Shown here in pieces: positions 55,612 through 64,000 of a stretch of DNA of 64,000 nt. The position numbers and the translations under genes are program-made. The notes below the pieces were generated by a model that was not told the DNA's origin, searched no databases, and worked only from the letters and a program-made list of their open reading frames with translations. Position 1 is the stretch's first letter, and every line of letters starts with the position of its first letter. The stretch is from Sphingomonas aerophila (GTDB taxonomy: Bacteria > Pseudomonadota > Alphaproteobacteria > Sphingomonadales > Sphingomonadaceae). The stretch is taken from the NCBI RefSeq assembly GCF_014199305.1, contig NZ_JACIJK010000010.1, positions 1-64,000 on the forward strand, written 5' to 3'.

Positions 55612-55709
55612 AGTTGGCGTAGTTGACGATCGATGCGAGTGGAGGGCCATGAGGCTCTCCACCGCGCGCCCACCGTCCAGGGGCGCCGCCGACCAATGGT
55701 ACATGGACG

Positions 55710-57107
55710 ATGATAGGGCGCGCGCTGTGTCACTTGGGCGCAGCCGTGGTTGAGGCGAGCCAGGCCGAACAGGTTCCGGTCGCCCGCCTGGCGCTGTTCG
55801 CGTCGGGCGACTTCGGGTTCAACCTGTTCTGGCAGAGCGCGACCTATTACCTGCTGTTCTTCTACACGGACGTGCTGGGGATCGAGATCCGCACGGCGGC
55901 GACGATCTTCCTCCTCGCTTCGCTATGGGACGGCGTGGCGAGCTTTGCCGTCGGGGTCATGATCGACGCGCGATCGTCAGGGCGCACGCATCGCCGCCTG
56001 ATGACATGGGGCGCGGTACCGCTGGGGCTGAGCTTCTGTTTGGCTTATTTGCAACCGCCGGCCGGGCTGTCGGTCACCGCGTGGATGCTGGCGGGCCAGC
56101 TGCTGTTTCGCACGGCTTATGCGGCGGTGAATGTGCCCTACCTCGCCCTTACCGCCCGGGTCAGCGCCGACAGCCGCGATCGAGCATTGGTTGCCGGATT
56201 GCGGATGCTCGCCGGCACGGCTGCGGCCGTCGCTGTGACCGCTGGCACGATACCGATTGGACGGGCGATGATGGGCGGAAAGGGCGACGCCGCGGCGTTC
56301 CTGGCGGCCGCGATCCTGTTCGCCGGCATCGGTGCCGCGTTGATCGCACTGGTCGGTTGGACGTTCCGCGACCGCGCGCCTGTTGCCGCAGTGGCACACC
56401 GGATACCGATCGCCACCGCGCTCGCCGATCTCGCACGCAATCGCGCGTTCACGACGTTGGCGGCCGCGATGATGGCCATGATCGTCGCCACCACCGTGCT
56501 CGGCAAGTCGGTCCTGTACTTCTACAAGTACGTGCTCGCCGACCAGACCGCGGGCCAGCTCGCGCTGGCGTCGATGGCGGCGGTCAGCGCGCTGGCGGTG
56601 CCCATCTGGATGGTGGTGGCGCGCCGGATCGGAGCGCGGGCGCAGTGGTTCTGGGCCGCAGGCGCGTGCGCTGCGGGTGCGGGATCGTTCGCGCTGGTCG
56701 ACTTCGCGTCCATCGATGCGACGCGCCTGTTCCTGGCCGGGATGCAGGCGACGACGGTGGGATTGCACCTGGCGTTCTGGGCATTGCTGCCCGACACGGT
56801 GGAATGGGGGCAGCAGCGCAGCGGTTATCGCGTGGAAGCAACCGCGTTCGGGCTTGCAACGCTTCTGCAGCGGGTGGCGATCGGGATTGCGACCCTGCTG
56901 CTAGGGTTCGGGCTGGATGAAGCGGGCTATCGCGCAAACGTACTGCCGTCCTCGGCCGCGGCGGGCGACATGCGCATGGTGATCGCGCTGCTGCCGCTCG
57001 GCTTTTTCGCGCTGTCGGCCCTGATCATGGCCTGGTGTCCGCTTCGCCAGGGCGCGCACGCGGCGGCGGTGCGCGCCCTGAAGGGTGAGCGGGCGTCAGG
57101 CAGCTAG
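55710..57107 (+). CDS. MFS transporter, GPH (glycoside-pentoside-hexuronide) type
   Basis: 465 residues with about 12 membrane spans; N-terminal FGFNLFWQSATYYLLFFYTDVLGI is typical of GPH/MelB-type symporters, as is AYAAVNVPYLALTARVS. The start could also be GTG 55746. It lies 98 bp after the GH55-like gene on the same strand and overlaps the convergent GH3 gene by 12 bp at the 3' ends. Predicted role: inner-membrane uptake of gluco-oligosaccharides or glucosides released in the periplasm. Confidence 0.88.
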   Translation: MIGRALCHLGAAVVEASQAEQVPVARLALFASGDFGFNLFWQSATYYLLFFYTDVLGIEIRTAATIFLLASLWDGVASFAVGVMIDARSSGRTHRRLMTWGAVPLGLSFCLAYLQPPAGLSVTAWMLAGQLLFRTAYAAVNVPYLALTARVSADSRDRALVAGLRMLAGTAAAVAVTAGTIPIGRAMMGGKGDAAAFLAAAILFAGIGAALIALVGWTFRDRAPVAAVAHRIPIATALADLARNRAFTTLAAAMMAMIVATTVLGKSVLYFYKYVLADQTAGQLALASMAAVSALAVPIWMVVARRIGARAQWFWAAGACAAGAGSFALVDFASIDATRLFLAGMQATTVGLHLAFWALLPDTVEWGQQRSGYRVEATAFGLATLLQRVAIGIATLLLGFGLDEAGYRANVLPSSAAAGDMRMVIALLPLGFFALSALIMAWCPLRQGAHAAAVRALKGERASGS

Positions 57108-59381
57108 GAGCTGGAAACGCCCGGTCACGCCCTCTGCCTGGGCCGAGGGTGCGATCCATAGATCAAAGTCGCCCGGCTCCACGGTGGGCTGGAGGTCGCT
57201 GCCGATAAACTGAAGCTGCTCGCGCGTGAGGGTGAAGCGCACGGACTGTGTTTCACCCGGCGCCAGCGCGACCTTGCGAAATGCCTTCAGCTCGCGAACC
57301 GGCCGGGTGATGCTGGCGACGCGATCGTGGATGTAGAGCTGGACGAGTTCTTCGCACGCGCGCGTTCCGGTGTTGGTGACGCTGGCCGCCACCTCAAGCG
57401 ACCCGGCCCAGGGAAGGCTGCCAGTGCCAAGCCGCAGGTCGGCGTAGCGCACCTTGCCATAGGTTAGGCCGTGTCCGAACGGGTAGAGCGCGGCGTTCAG
57501 CACGGTGCGCCACTGGTTCTTGTACGGCTCGCGCGGGCCGGCGGGGGCAGGGCGCCCGGTCGGCTTGTGGTCGTAATGATAGGGTTCCTGCCCGCTCTCG
57601 TAGGGAAAGGAGATCGGCAGGCGTCCGGACGGGCTGTATGCGCCGAACAGGACGTCGGCGATGGCGTGGCCGCTTTCCGAACCCAGGAACCAGGTGACAA
57701 GGACAGCAGGCGCATCGCGCACGGCGCCCTGAAGCGCGAGTGCGCGGCCATTCTTGAGCACCACGACCACCGGCTTGCCGGTCGCCGCGACAGCCTCGGC
57801 CAGTGCCATTTGCGGCGCGGGCACGACGATGTCGGTGCGAGATTGCGCTTCGCCCGACATGCCCTCGCTTTCACCAATGGCGAGCAGCACCACATCAGCC
57901 GCCTGTGCCGCCGCAACCGCAGCTTCTATGCCGCCGGCCAGCGGCTCCTCGACGCCCGAGCCGGGGGCCACGGTGACACGGCCATTGCCGACGACGGCGC
58001 GAACACCCGTTGCGAGATCCACGGCTTGTACGTTGTCGCCGTACACGACCCAGGGGCCGTTCAGGTCGTGCTGACCACTGGCGAACGGGCCGATGATCGC
58101 GACGCGGGCGTCGCGGCGCAGCGGCAGGATGTCGCCTTCGTTCTTCAGCAGCACGATCGACTTGCGCCCTGCCTCGCGCGACAGGGCAAGGCTGGTGCGG
58201 GTGCGCGAGCGCGCCTTTTCACGACGCGGGTCGATGCGGCGAAAGGGGTCGTCGAACAGGCCGAGCTGATGCTTGGCCGCGAGCACACGGCGTACCGAGC
58301 GGTCGAGCAGTTCCTGCGACACGGTGCCATCGCGAACCAGGCCGGGCAGGTGCAGCATGTACAGGTTGGACTGCATCGCCATGTCCACGCCCGCCAGGAA
58401 GGCAATGCGCGCGGCATCGCGGCCGTCCTTTGCAAACCCTGCCGCGATCATTTCCTCGTCACCGGTATAATCCCCGACCACGAAGCCCTCAAAGTGCCAT
58501 TGGTCGCGCAGCAGCGTCTTCAGCAGCCAGGGGTTGCCGTGGGATGGGATGCCGTTTATCTCGTTGAACGAGGCCATTGCCGATCCTGCGCCCGCATCGA
58601 ACCCGGCCTTGTAGGGTGGCAGGTAGACCTCCCGCAGCGTGCGATCGGAAATGTCGACGGGATTGTAGTCGAGCCCGCTTTCCGCCGCACCATAAGCGGC
58701 GAAATGCTTTACGCAGGCCATCATGGAGTCGGTCGCGGCAATGCTGTCGCCCTGGAACCCGCGCACGCGTGCGGCGGCGAACATCTGGCCGAGCAAGACG
58801 TCCTCGCCCGCGCCCTCCATGGTCCGGCCCCAGCGCTGGTCGCGTGCGATGTCGACCATGGGGAAAAAGGTCCAGTCGATCCCCGCTGCTGCCCCTTCCA
58901 GCGCCGCGACCCGCGCGGTGCGTCGGGCGAGATCGGGATCGAAGCTTGCTGCTTCGCCGACCGGCACGGGAAAGATGGTGCGGTGGCCGTGGATCACGTC
59001 GGCGGCAAACAACAGCGGGATCTTGAGCCGCGAGCTTTTCATCACGGCCGCCTGCATTCGGCGGGCCATCTCCGCGCCGTTGCCATTGAACACGCCGGTC
59101 AGGCGGCCGGCCACGGCGTCCGCGATCTGCTGGTCAAAGCCACCGCCCTGCGACGGCGGATTGAGCTGGGTCGCAACGCCGCCGGACCAGGCGGCGGCGT
59201 TGAGCGTCAGCTGCCCCGCCTTTTCCTCCAGGGTCATGCGGCCGATCAATGCATCAACGGCTGGTTGAACGGGCGCACGGTCGGCTGCTGCGAGCAGCGC
59301 GCGCGCCGGACTTGTCGCCCAGGCCGCGATCGCGCCTGCGCCGATCAGTGCGCCGCGCCGCGTGATCCTTTGATCCGTCAT
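57096..59381 (-). CDS. GH3 beta-glucosidase, Tat-exported
   Basis: 761 residues from ATG 59381 (GGGGAGGACAGGCT); the frame extends to 59513 but would cross the operator. Tat-like signal ITRRGALIGAGAIAAW. GH3 domain with KHF (225-227) and nucleophile D304 in FEGFVVGDYTGDE, then the C-terminal alpha/beta domain and an Fn3-like domain (REL KAFRKVALAPGETQSV). It would release glucose from beta-gluco-oligosaccharides, for example sophorose or laminari-oligosaccharides. A perfect palindromic operator (59447-59458) lies 66 bp upstream. Confidence 0.93.
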   Translation of the reverse strand: MTDQRITRRGALIGAGAIAAWATSPARALLAAADRAPVQPAVDALIGRMTLEEKAGQLTLNAAAWSGGVATQLNPPSQGGGFDQQIADAVAGRLTGVFNGNGAEMARRMQAAVMKSSRLKIPLLFAADVIHGHRTIFPVPVGEAASFDPDLARRTARVAALEGAAAGIDWTFFPMVDIARDQRWGRTMEGAGEDVLLGQMFAAARVRGFQGDSIAATDSMMACVKHFAAYGAAESGLDYNPVDISDRTLREVYLPPYKAGFDAGAGSAMASFNEINGIPSHGNPWLLKTLLRDQWHFEGFVVGDYTGDEEMIAAGFAKDGRDAARIAFLAGVDMAMQSNLYMLHLPGLVRDGTVSQELLDRSVRRVLAAKHQLGLFDDPFRRIDPRREKARSRTRTSLALSREAGRKSIVLLKNEGDILPLRRDARVAIIGPFASGQHDLNGPWVVYGDNVQAVDLATGVRAVVGNGRVTVAPGSGVEEPLAGGIEAAVAAAQAADVVLLAIGESEGMSGEAQSRTDIVVPAPQMALAEAVAATGKPVVVVLKNGRALALQGAVRDAPAVLVTWFLGSESGHAIADVLFGAYSPSGRLPISFPYESGQEPYHYDHKPTGRPAPAGPREPYKNQWRTVLNAALYPFGHGLTYGKVRYADLRLGTGSLPWAGSLEVAASVTNTGTRACEELVQLYIHDRVASITRPVRELKAFRKVALAPGETQSVRFTLTREQLQFIGSDLQPTVEPGDFDLWIAPSAQAEGVTGRFQLLAA

Positions 59382-59446
59382 AGCCTGTCCTCCCCTGCCG
59401 TCCGTCATCATGCTCCCTCGCGCCAATTGGGCGTTGACGGGTCCGT

Positions 59447-59458
59447 GTAACCGGTTAC
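59447..59458. promoter_or_regulatory. LacI-type operator between GH3 and lacI genes
   Basis: Perfect 12-bp palindrome GTAACCGGTTAC. The central CpG and inverted-repeat form are usual for LacI-family operators. It lies 66 bp before the GH3 start and 77 bp before the LacI start, fitting dual control and autoregulation. The same 12 bases recur at 63540-63551. Confidence 0.8.
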
Positions 59459-59534
59459 CTACCTTGTGAGTAGACGTGGCCCGGGCGAAAACGCAACGGG
59501 TTTCGAGCATCAAGGGAAGGGGGAAATCGCCCGA

Positions 59535-60530
59535 ATGGCTTCGGCAACGATTCGCGATGTGGCGCGACAGGCGGACGTGTCCGTCGCATCGGTCAGTCGG
59601 GCTCTAAACGGTCACAGCAACGTCCACCCCGAAACGCGAGCGCGTGTGGTGGAAGCGGCCAAGGCTCTGGGCTATGTGCCCCATGCCGGTGCACGCAGCC
59701 TGTCCCTGGCACGCAATCATGCGATCGGCGTCGTGCTGCCCGACCTTCACGGCGAGTTCTTTTCGGAGATCGTGCGCGGCATTGATCGTGAGACGACGGC
59801 ACGTGGCTATCACCTGCTCCTGTCCAACATGCACGCGGACGCCGAGCTAGCGGCACAGGCGATGCGTTCCATGCGGGGACGGGTCGACGGGTTGATCGTG
59901 ATGGCGCCGCAGCTCGATCCCGCGGCGCTGAACGAAGCGCTGCCGAAGGGTACGCCCGCGGTGTTGGTCAACACGTCGGACGGGGGGGAGCGGCAGGCGA
60001 TGCGGGTCGACAACCGCGCCGGCATGGAGACCATCGTTCGCCACCTGTTGTTCACCGGCCGACGCTCTCTGGTCCACATAGCCGGGCCGGCGGGCAACAT
60101 CGACGCGCGTGAGCGGCGTGAGGCATTTACCGCGACCCTGGCCGAGCACGCGCCGAACGTGCCCGTTCGGATTGTGGAAGGTAATTTCCGCGAAGAAGCC
60201 GGCGCACGCGCGACGGCGGCGCTGCTGGATGCGGGCGAGCCGGTGGACGCAATCGTCGCGGCCAACGACATGATGGCGCTGGGCGCAATGAACGCGTTGA
60301 AGGATGCCGGTGTTGTGGTGCCGGGAGAGGTCGCGGTTACCGGCTTCGATGACATTCCGCTTGCCCGCTACATGGGACTGACCACCGTGCAGGTACGCTC
60401 CGCTGATCTTGGCGCGCGAGCGGTGGCGCGATTGATCGGTGCACTGGAGGGGGCGCGGGATGCCGGGGTCGAGTTCGTGACGCCCGAGCTTATCGTACGA
60501 TCGACCAGCGACCGGCAGAGCGCGGCATGA
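59535..60530 (+). CDS. LacI-family transcriptional regulator
   Basis: 331 residues from ATG 59535 (AAGGGGGAAA, rather wide spacing); an upstream extension to 59466 is dropped because the HTH begins at ATIRDVARQADVSVASVSRALNG, the canonical LacI start. The DNA-binding domain (about 1-60) is followed by the periplasmic-binding-protein fold sugar sensor, with GFDDIPLARYMG near the end. Likely represses the GH3, GH144 and TBDT genes until a gluco-oligosaccharide binds. It overlaps the GH144 start by 4 bp (ATGA). Confidence 0.94.
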   Translation: MASATIRDVARQADVSVASVSRALNGHSNVHPETRARVVEAAKALGYVPHAGARSLSLARNHAIGVVLPDLHGEFFSEIVRGIDRETTARGYHLLLSNMHADAELAAQAMRSMRGRVDGLIVMAPQLDPAALNEALPKGTPAVLVNTSDGGERQAMRVDNRAGMETIVRHLLFTGRRSLVHIAGPAGNIDARERREAFTATLAEHAPNVPVRIVEGNFREEAGARATAALLDAGEPVDAIVAANDMMALGAMNALKDAGVVVPGEVAVTGFDDIPLARYMGLTTVQVRSADLGARAVARLIGALEGARDAGVEFVTPELIVRSTSDRQSAA

Positions 60531-61945
60531 CCACGGGACGTCGCGATGTGCTGCGCGGCGCGCTTGCGTTGCCGGCGCTGGCGGCAACACCTGTGTTGGC
60601 CGCGCCCCTCGGCACCACGCTGCCGCCCTTGTTCGACGACATTGAGCAGCGCACGTTTCGCTGGTTCTGGGACACTGCCAACACGCGCAACGGGCTGGTG
60701 CCCGATCGCTGGCCGACCCCGTCCTTTTGCTCGATCGCATCCGTCGGCTTTGCGCTGACCGCGTACCCGATCGGGGTGGAGCGGGGCTGGATCACCCGGG
60801 CTGCGGCGCGCGACCGAACGCTGACCACCCTGCGCACCTTTGCGACCCTGCCTCAAGGGGCTGCGCCAAGTGGCACGGCGGGACACCAGGGCTTCTTCTA
60901 CCACTTCATCGACATGAACACCGGGCTGCGCTTCCGGAAGGTCGAGCTGTCGAGCGTCGATACGACGCTGCTGTTCCTCGGCATCCTGTTCGCTGGCGTC
61001 TGGTTTGATCGCGGCGATGACCCGGCCGAGGCAGAGATACGGCGGCTCGCCACGCAGATCACCGATCGGGCGGACTGGCGCTGGTTCACCAATACGCGCG
61101 GGTCGGTGTCGATGGGCTGGCACCCGGAGAGCGGCTTTATCGAGCGCGCCTGGGAAGGCTATAACGAGGGCATGATGGTGTACCTTATTGGGCTCGGCTC
61201 AACAGGGGCGGGCGCGCTGGCGGACGGCGCCTGGAGTGCCTGGACGCGCACCTATCCGTCATTCTGGCGAGGGCAGGGGGACACGCGCCACCTCGCCTTT
61301 GCGCCCTTGTTCGGGCACCAATACAGCCAGATGTGGGTCGACTTTCGCGGCATCCGCGATGCGGCCATGCAGGGAGTCGGGCTCGACTATTTCGAGAACA
61401 GCCGGCGCGCAACCTATGCCAACCGCGCTTATTGCATCGCTAATCCGGGCAAATGGGCGGGCTATGGCCGGGACATCTGGGGGCTGACGGCGTGCGACGG
61501 GCCGGGCGGGTTCACGCTGCCCGCCGCGGGGCGGATCCGCACTTTCCAGGGCTATTCGGCGCGGGGACCGATCGGACAGCCGGACGGCAATGACGATGGC
61601 ACGTTGGCGCCCACTGCGGCGCTCGGCAGCCTGGCATTCGCGCCGGAGATCGTCGTGCCCGCGGCACAGGCGTTGCGGGGCTGGCCGGGGCTTTACGGCC
61701 TTTATGGCTTTCGCGACAGCTTCAACCCGAGTTTCCGCGCGACCGACCAGGTGGTCACGACCGGCACCGTGCGCGCCAGGAGCGGATGGGTTGCGACCGA
61801 TCACCTCGGCATCGATCAGGGGGCGATACTGGGCGCGATCGCCAACACCCGTAATGAGGGCGTGTGGCGTGTCATGCGGCGATCGCCGGTTATCCGCCGG
61901 GGGTTGAAGCGGGCGGGCTTCACTGGCGGATGGCTAGGGCACTGA
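60527..61945 (+). CDS. GH144-like endo-beta-1,2-glucanase, Tat-exported
   Basis: 472 residues from ATG 60527. Tat-type signal GRRDVLRGALALPALAA. The mature protein is an (alpha/alpha)6 glucoamylase-type domain: QRTFRWFWDTAN, ASVGFALTAYPIGVERGWI, GFFYHFIDM, VELSSVDTTLLFLGIL and ERAWEGYNEGMMVYL, all characteristic of GH144. Known GH144 members cleave beta-1,2-glucan (sophoro-oligosaccharides). With GH3 this would give a complete beta-1,2-glucan route. Product identity is inferred from the family. The halogenase gene begins 4 bp after its stop. Confidence 0.9.
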   Translation: MTTGRRDVLRGALALPALAATPVLAAPLGTTLPPLFDDIEQRTFRWFWDTANTRNGLVPDRWPTPSFCSIASVGFALTAYPIGVERGWITRAAARDRTLTTLRTFATLPQGAAPSGTAGHQGFFYHFIDMNTGLRFRKVELSSVDTTLLFLGILFAGVWFDRGDDPAEAEIRRLATQITDRADWRWFTNTRGSVSMGWHPESGFIERAWEGYNEGMMVYLIGLGSTGAGALADGAWSAWTRTYPSFWRGQGDTRHLAFAPLFGHQYSQMWVDFRGIRDAAMQGVGLDYFENSRRATYANRAYCIANPGKWAGYGRDIWGLTACDGPGGFTLPAAGRIRTFQGYSARGPIGQPDGNDDGTLAPTAALGSLAFAPEIVVPAAQALRGWPGLYGLYGFRDSFNPSFRATDQVVTTGTVRARSGWVATDHLGIDQGAILGAIANTRNEGVWRVMRRSPVIRRGLKRAGFTGGWLGH

Positions 61946-61949
61946 GGCG

Positions 61950-63479
61950 GTGACGGAGCGCGCCAACCCGCCGATCCAGGAGATCACCATTGTTGGTGGC
62001 GGCACGGCCGGATGGATGGCGGCAGCGCTGTTGTCGCGGCTGTTCGTCGAGGGCGCCTACCGGATCCGGCTGGTCGAATCGGATGAGATCGGCACCATCG
62101 GGGTGGGCGAGGCGACGATCCCCGCCATCCGCACCTATTGCGGTCTCGCCGGCATCGACGAGTTCGAGATGGTGCGCGCGACCCAGGCGACGTTCAAGCT
62201 CGGGATCGAGTTCCGCAACTGGCGCGCGCCGGGCTCCAGCTACATTCATGGCTTCGGCAAGATCGGGCAGGACCTTTACTGGCTGCGCTGCCACCAGTTC
62301 TGGCTGAAGGAGCGCGCGGCCGGGCGCGCCAAGCACTTCGACCATTATTCGCTGAACACGCTGGCGGCGCGGATGAACCGGTTCTGCCTGCCGGACCCGG
62401 GCAATCCTACCTCCCCCATCGCCGATCTCGATTACGCCTATCACCTGGATGCGACGCTGCTTGCCCGCTTCCTGCGCGGGCGGGCCGAAGCGGCCGGGGT
62501 GGAGCGGATCGAGGGGCGGATCGTGGCCGTTAACCGCCGTCCTGCGGACGGCCATGTCGATCACCTGGTGCTTGCAGATGGGCGTCAGGTCGGCGGCGAC
62601 CTGTTTATCGATTGTTCGGGCATGCGCTCGCTGCTGATCGGGCAGGCGATGGGGGTCGGCTTTGAGGACTGGAGCCACTGGCTGCCGTGCGACCGGGCGC
62701 TGGCGGTCCCGTGCGAGAGCGCTGGGGAGCTTACGCCCTATACCCGCTCCACCGCCGGCACGGCGGGCTGGCAATGGCGCATCCCGCTACAGCATCGCAC
62801 CGGGAACGGGCTTGTCTATGCCAGCGCTCACCTGGGCGATGAGGACGCCGCCCGCGTGCTGCTTACCGGCCTGGACGGGCGTGCCCTGGCCGATCCCCGG
62901 CCAGTGCGGTTCACACCCGGCAAGCGACACCGCGCGTGGGAGGGTAATGTGGTCGCGCTGGGCCTGGCAGGGGGGTTCCTGGAGCCATTGGAGTCGACCA
63001 GCATTCACCTGATCCAAACCGGTATCCTGCGCTTACTGGCTCTCTTTCCCGGCCGCGGCTTCAATCCGGCGGACATCGCCGAGTACAACCGGCAGTTCGA
63101 TTTCGAATATCGCGACGTCCGCGACTTCATCATCGCGCATTACAAGGTGACGGATCGCGAGGACACGCCGTTCTGGGCCTATGTCCGGAACATGCCGGTA
63201 CCCGACAGCCTGCAGGAACGGCTGGATCTGTTTCGTGCCTCTGCCCGCTTCTTCATGCACGGCAAGGCGGAGCTGTTCCGGGAAGAAAGCTGGGTGCAGG
63301 TGCTGATCGGCCAGGGGCTCGACCCGCATTATGATCCCGTGGTCGACATGGTGCCCGAGGCGCAGTCGACCGCATTCCTTGGTGATGTCGAAGAGGTGGT
63401 CGCCGACGTGGCGCGTGCGATGCCCGGCCACGCCGCCTTTATCGCCCGCCATTGCCGAGCACCCAGCATTCAATCTTAA
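61950..63479 (+). CDS. Flavin-dependent tryptophan halogenase family protein
   Basis: 509 residues from GTG 61950. FAD motif GGGTAGW (16-22), catalytic K83 in TFKLG, W274-Q-W-R-I-P279 and GGFLEPLESTSIHL; all halogenase residues are present. It sits between GH144 and a TBDT within a polysaccharide operon, as is usual for these Sphingomonad genes, and is the third member of the family in the window. Substrate unknown; halogenation of a sugar-linked aromatic, a siderophore-like ligand or TBDT-associated chemistry are all speculative. Confidence 0.92.
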   Translation: MTERANPPIQEITIVGGGTAGWMAAALLSRLFVEGAYRIRLVESDEIGTIGVGEATIPAIRTYCGLAGIDEFEMVRATQATFKLGIEFRNWRAPGSSYIHGFGKIGQDLYWLRCHQFWLKERAAGRAKHFDHYSLNTLAARMNRFCLPDPGNPTSPIADLDYAYHLDATLLARFLRGRAEAAGVERIEGRIVAVNRRPADGHVDHLVLADGRQVGGDLFIDCSGMRSLLIGQAMGVGFEDWSHWLPCDRALAVPCESAGELTPYTRSTAGTAGWQWRIPLQHRTGNGLVYASAHLGDEDAARVLLTGLDGRALADPRPVRFTPGKRHRAWEGNVVALGLAGGFLEPLESTSIHLIQTGILRLLALFPGRGFNPADIAEYNRQFDFEYRDVRDFIIAHYKVTDREDTPFWAYVRNMPVPDSLQERLDLFRASARFFMHGKAELFREESWVQVLIGQGLDPHYDPVVDMVPEAQSTAFLGDVEEVVADVARAMPGHAAFIARHCRAPSIQS

Positions 63480-63539
63480 CTCTGTTGCACTTCAGCAACA
63501 ATCGGCTTGCGAATAATCGGGCCGGAGTGGCCCCCGGTT

Positions 63540-63571
63540 GTAACCGGTTACCGGTCGATGTAATCGGTTCC
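63540..63571 (+). promoter_or_regulatory. Tandem LacI-type operators upstream of TBDT
   Basis: GTAACCGGTTAC at 63540-63551 is identical to the GH3/lacI site. A second, imperfect copy (GTAATCGGTTCC) follows at 63560-63571; the centres are 20 bp apart, two helical turns. The sites lie 54-85 bp upstream of the TBDT start, where a repressor would block transcription. Confidence 0.8.
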
Positions 63572-63624
63572 AGAAACTTCGCCCGTCGAGCGGAGTCCAA
63601 TCAATGATGTGGGGGAGGAGCCTG

Positions 63625-64000
63625 ATGACCGGCCATCGTCGTTCGATACTGGGACGCGGCATTTCGGCTGCCGCCGTGGCATTTGCGCTGGCGAGTGCCG
63701 GTCCGGCCCTGGCGCAGTCCAGTTCCACCCTGCGCGGCCATGTCGAGGGCGCAGCGGCCGGTACGGCGGTGGTTGCGACCGACCTGACCACGGGGCAGGT
63801 GGTGAACGGCCGCGTCAACGCGAATGGCGACTACACCATCCCCGGCCTTCGTCCGAGTACCTACCGCGTGGCGGTTCAGGGACAGCAGCCCCAACAGGTC
63901 GTGGTCCCGGTGGGGCAGACGGTCACGCTCGACATCGGAACACCTGCCGCCACTGCGGAAGCGGGAACCACCGAAGCGACGACGTCGGGTGACGCGGGCG
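63625..64000 (+). CDS. TonB-dependent receptor, N-terminal part (cut by window end)
   Basis: Only the first 125 or so residues are in the window. ATG 63625 is chosen because GGGGGAGGAG lies just upstream; an in-frame ATG at 63604 is possible. The signal peptide ends PALAQ. Residues about 30-100 are a carboxypeptidase-regulatory-like beta-sandwich (STLRGHVEGAAAGTAVVATD, then NANGDYTIPGLRPSTYRVAV), common in front of the plug of carbohydrate TBDTs, followed by an A/T/E-rich linker before the expected TonB box. It is likely the outer-membrane importer for beta-glucan fragments. Confidence 0.82.
   Translation, partial: MTGHRRSILGRGISAAAVAFALASAGPALAQSSSTLRGHVEGAAAGTAVVATDLTTGQVVNGRVNANGDYTIPGLRPSTYRVAVQGQQPQQVVVPVGQTVTLDIGTPAATAEAGTTEATTSGDAG

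Noticed and set aside
57471..59450. Plus-strand open frame of about 660 aa
   Set aside because: Antisense to the GH3 gene, which has all family motifs; the frame exists because of high GC.
63483..63500. Short hairpin after the third halogenase gene
   Set aside because: Six-bp stem (TGTTGC/GCAACA) without a T-run; too weak to call a terminator.
1..64000. CRISPR arrays, tRNA/rRNA genes, insertion sequences or phage integrase genes
   Set aside because: No regularly spaced repeats beyond the three-copy motif at 442, no cloverleaf or rRNA signature, and no transposase or integrase motif was seen by reading.

Overview
The window looks like chromosome from a Sphingomonas-type alphaproteobacterium (order Sphingomonadales). 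The signs are high GC, many TonB-dependent receptors (TBDTs) of the Xanthomonas/Caulobacter/Sphingomonas kinds, flavin-dependent 'tryptophan halogenases' paired with TBDTs, Tat-exported glycoside hydrolases and a FixJ-type two-component pair. This is inferred from protein families; no rRNA or tRNA was seen. 

Layout. (1) 1-5150: a promoter region with a three-fold 32-33 bp direct repeat, then TBDT, a short reductive-dehalogenase-like Fe-S protein and an aromatic-acid-type MFS carrier, tightly spaced. This is a candidate uptake and dehalogenation operon. (2) 5.4-9.7 kb: a small unknown ORF, a GNAT/nitrilase fusion, then a leftward group of small proteins ending at a cold-shock protein. (3) 10.2-19.3 kb: housekeeping and accessory genes (hybrid histidine kinase, ABC-2 exporter, Na+/H+ antiporter, SirB1-like protein, GcvA-like LysR regulator, RBBP9-type hydrolase). 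(4) 19.6-23.7 kb: overlapping genes for 1-Cys peroxiredoxin, serine acetyltransferase and a gamma-glutamyl hydrolase-like amidotransferase, then YeiH and a Cys-rich small protein. This is a possible sulfur or thiol unit. (5) 23.7-39.9 kb: a beta-mannan (probably galactomannan) utilisation locus. It holds a degenerate and a canonical flavin halogenase, a TBDT, a ROK regulator, a ROK sugar kinase behind a coupled 20-codon leader, GH2, an SGNH esterase, GH97 and GH26. (6) 40-49.6 kb: VIT family protein, a secreted protein with a TonB-box-like N-terminus and a TonB-C-like end, a TBDT followed by a 2OG-Fe(II) oxygenase, a Cys-cluster protein and an M28 peptidase. (7) 49.7-52.3 kb: a three-gene MASE1 kinase/FixJ-type regulator operon. 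(8) 52.6-64 kb: a beta-glucan locus with a GH55-like double beta-helix/propeller protein (TTG start), GPH-type MFS carrier, GH3, LacI regulator, GH144, a flavin halogenase and a TBDT cut by the window end. A perfect 12-bp palindrome occurs both between GH3 and lacI and in front of the terminal TBDT, which suggests one LacI regulon. 

Functional picture. The polysaccharide loci follow one logic: outer-membrane import by a TBDT, periplasmic hydrolysis largely by Tat-exported enzymes, local regulators (ROK, LacI) and, in the mannan locus, a sugar kinase. No inner-membrane sugar transporter is visible in the mannan locus. Many starts were moved inward from the longest ORF on the basis of Shine-Dalgarno (SD) sequences and signal peptides; each case is stated.
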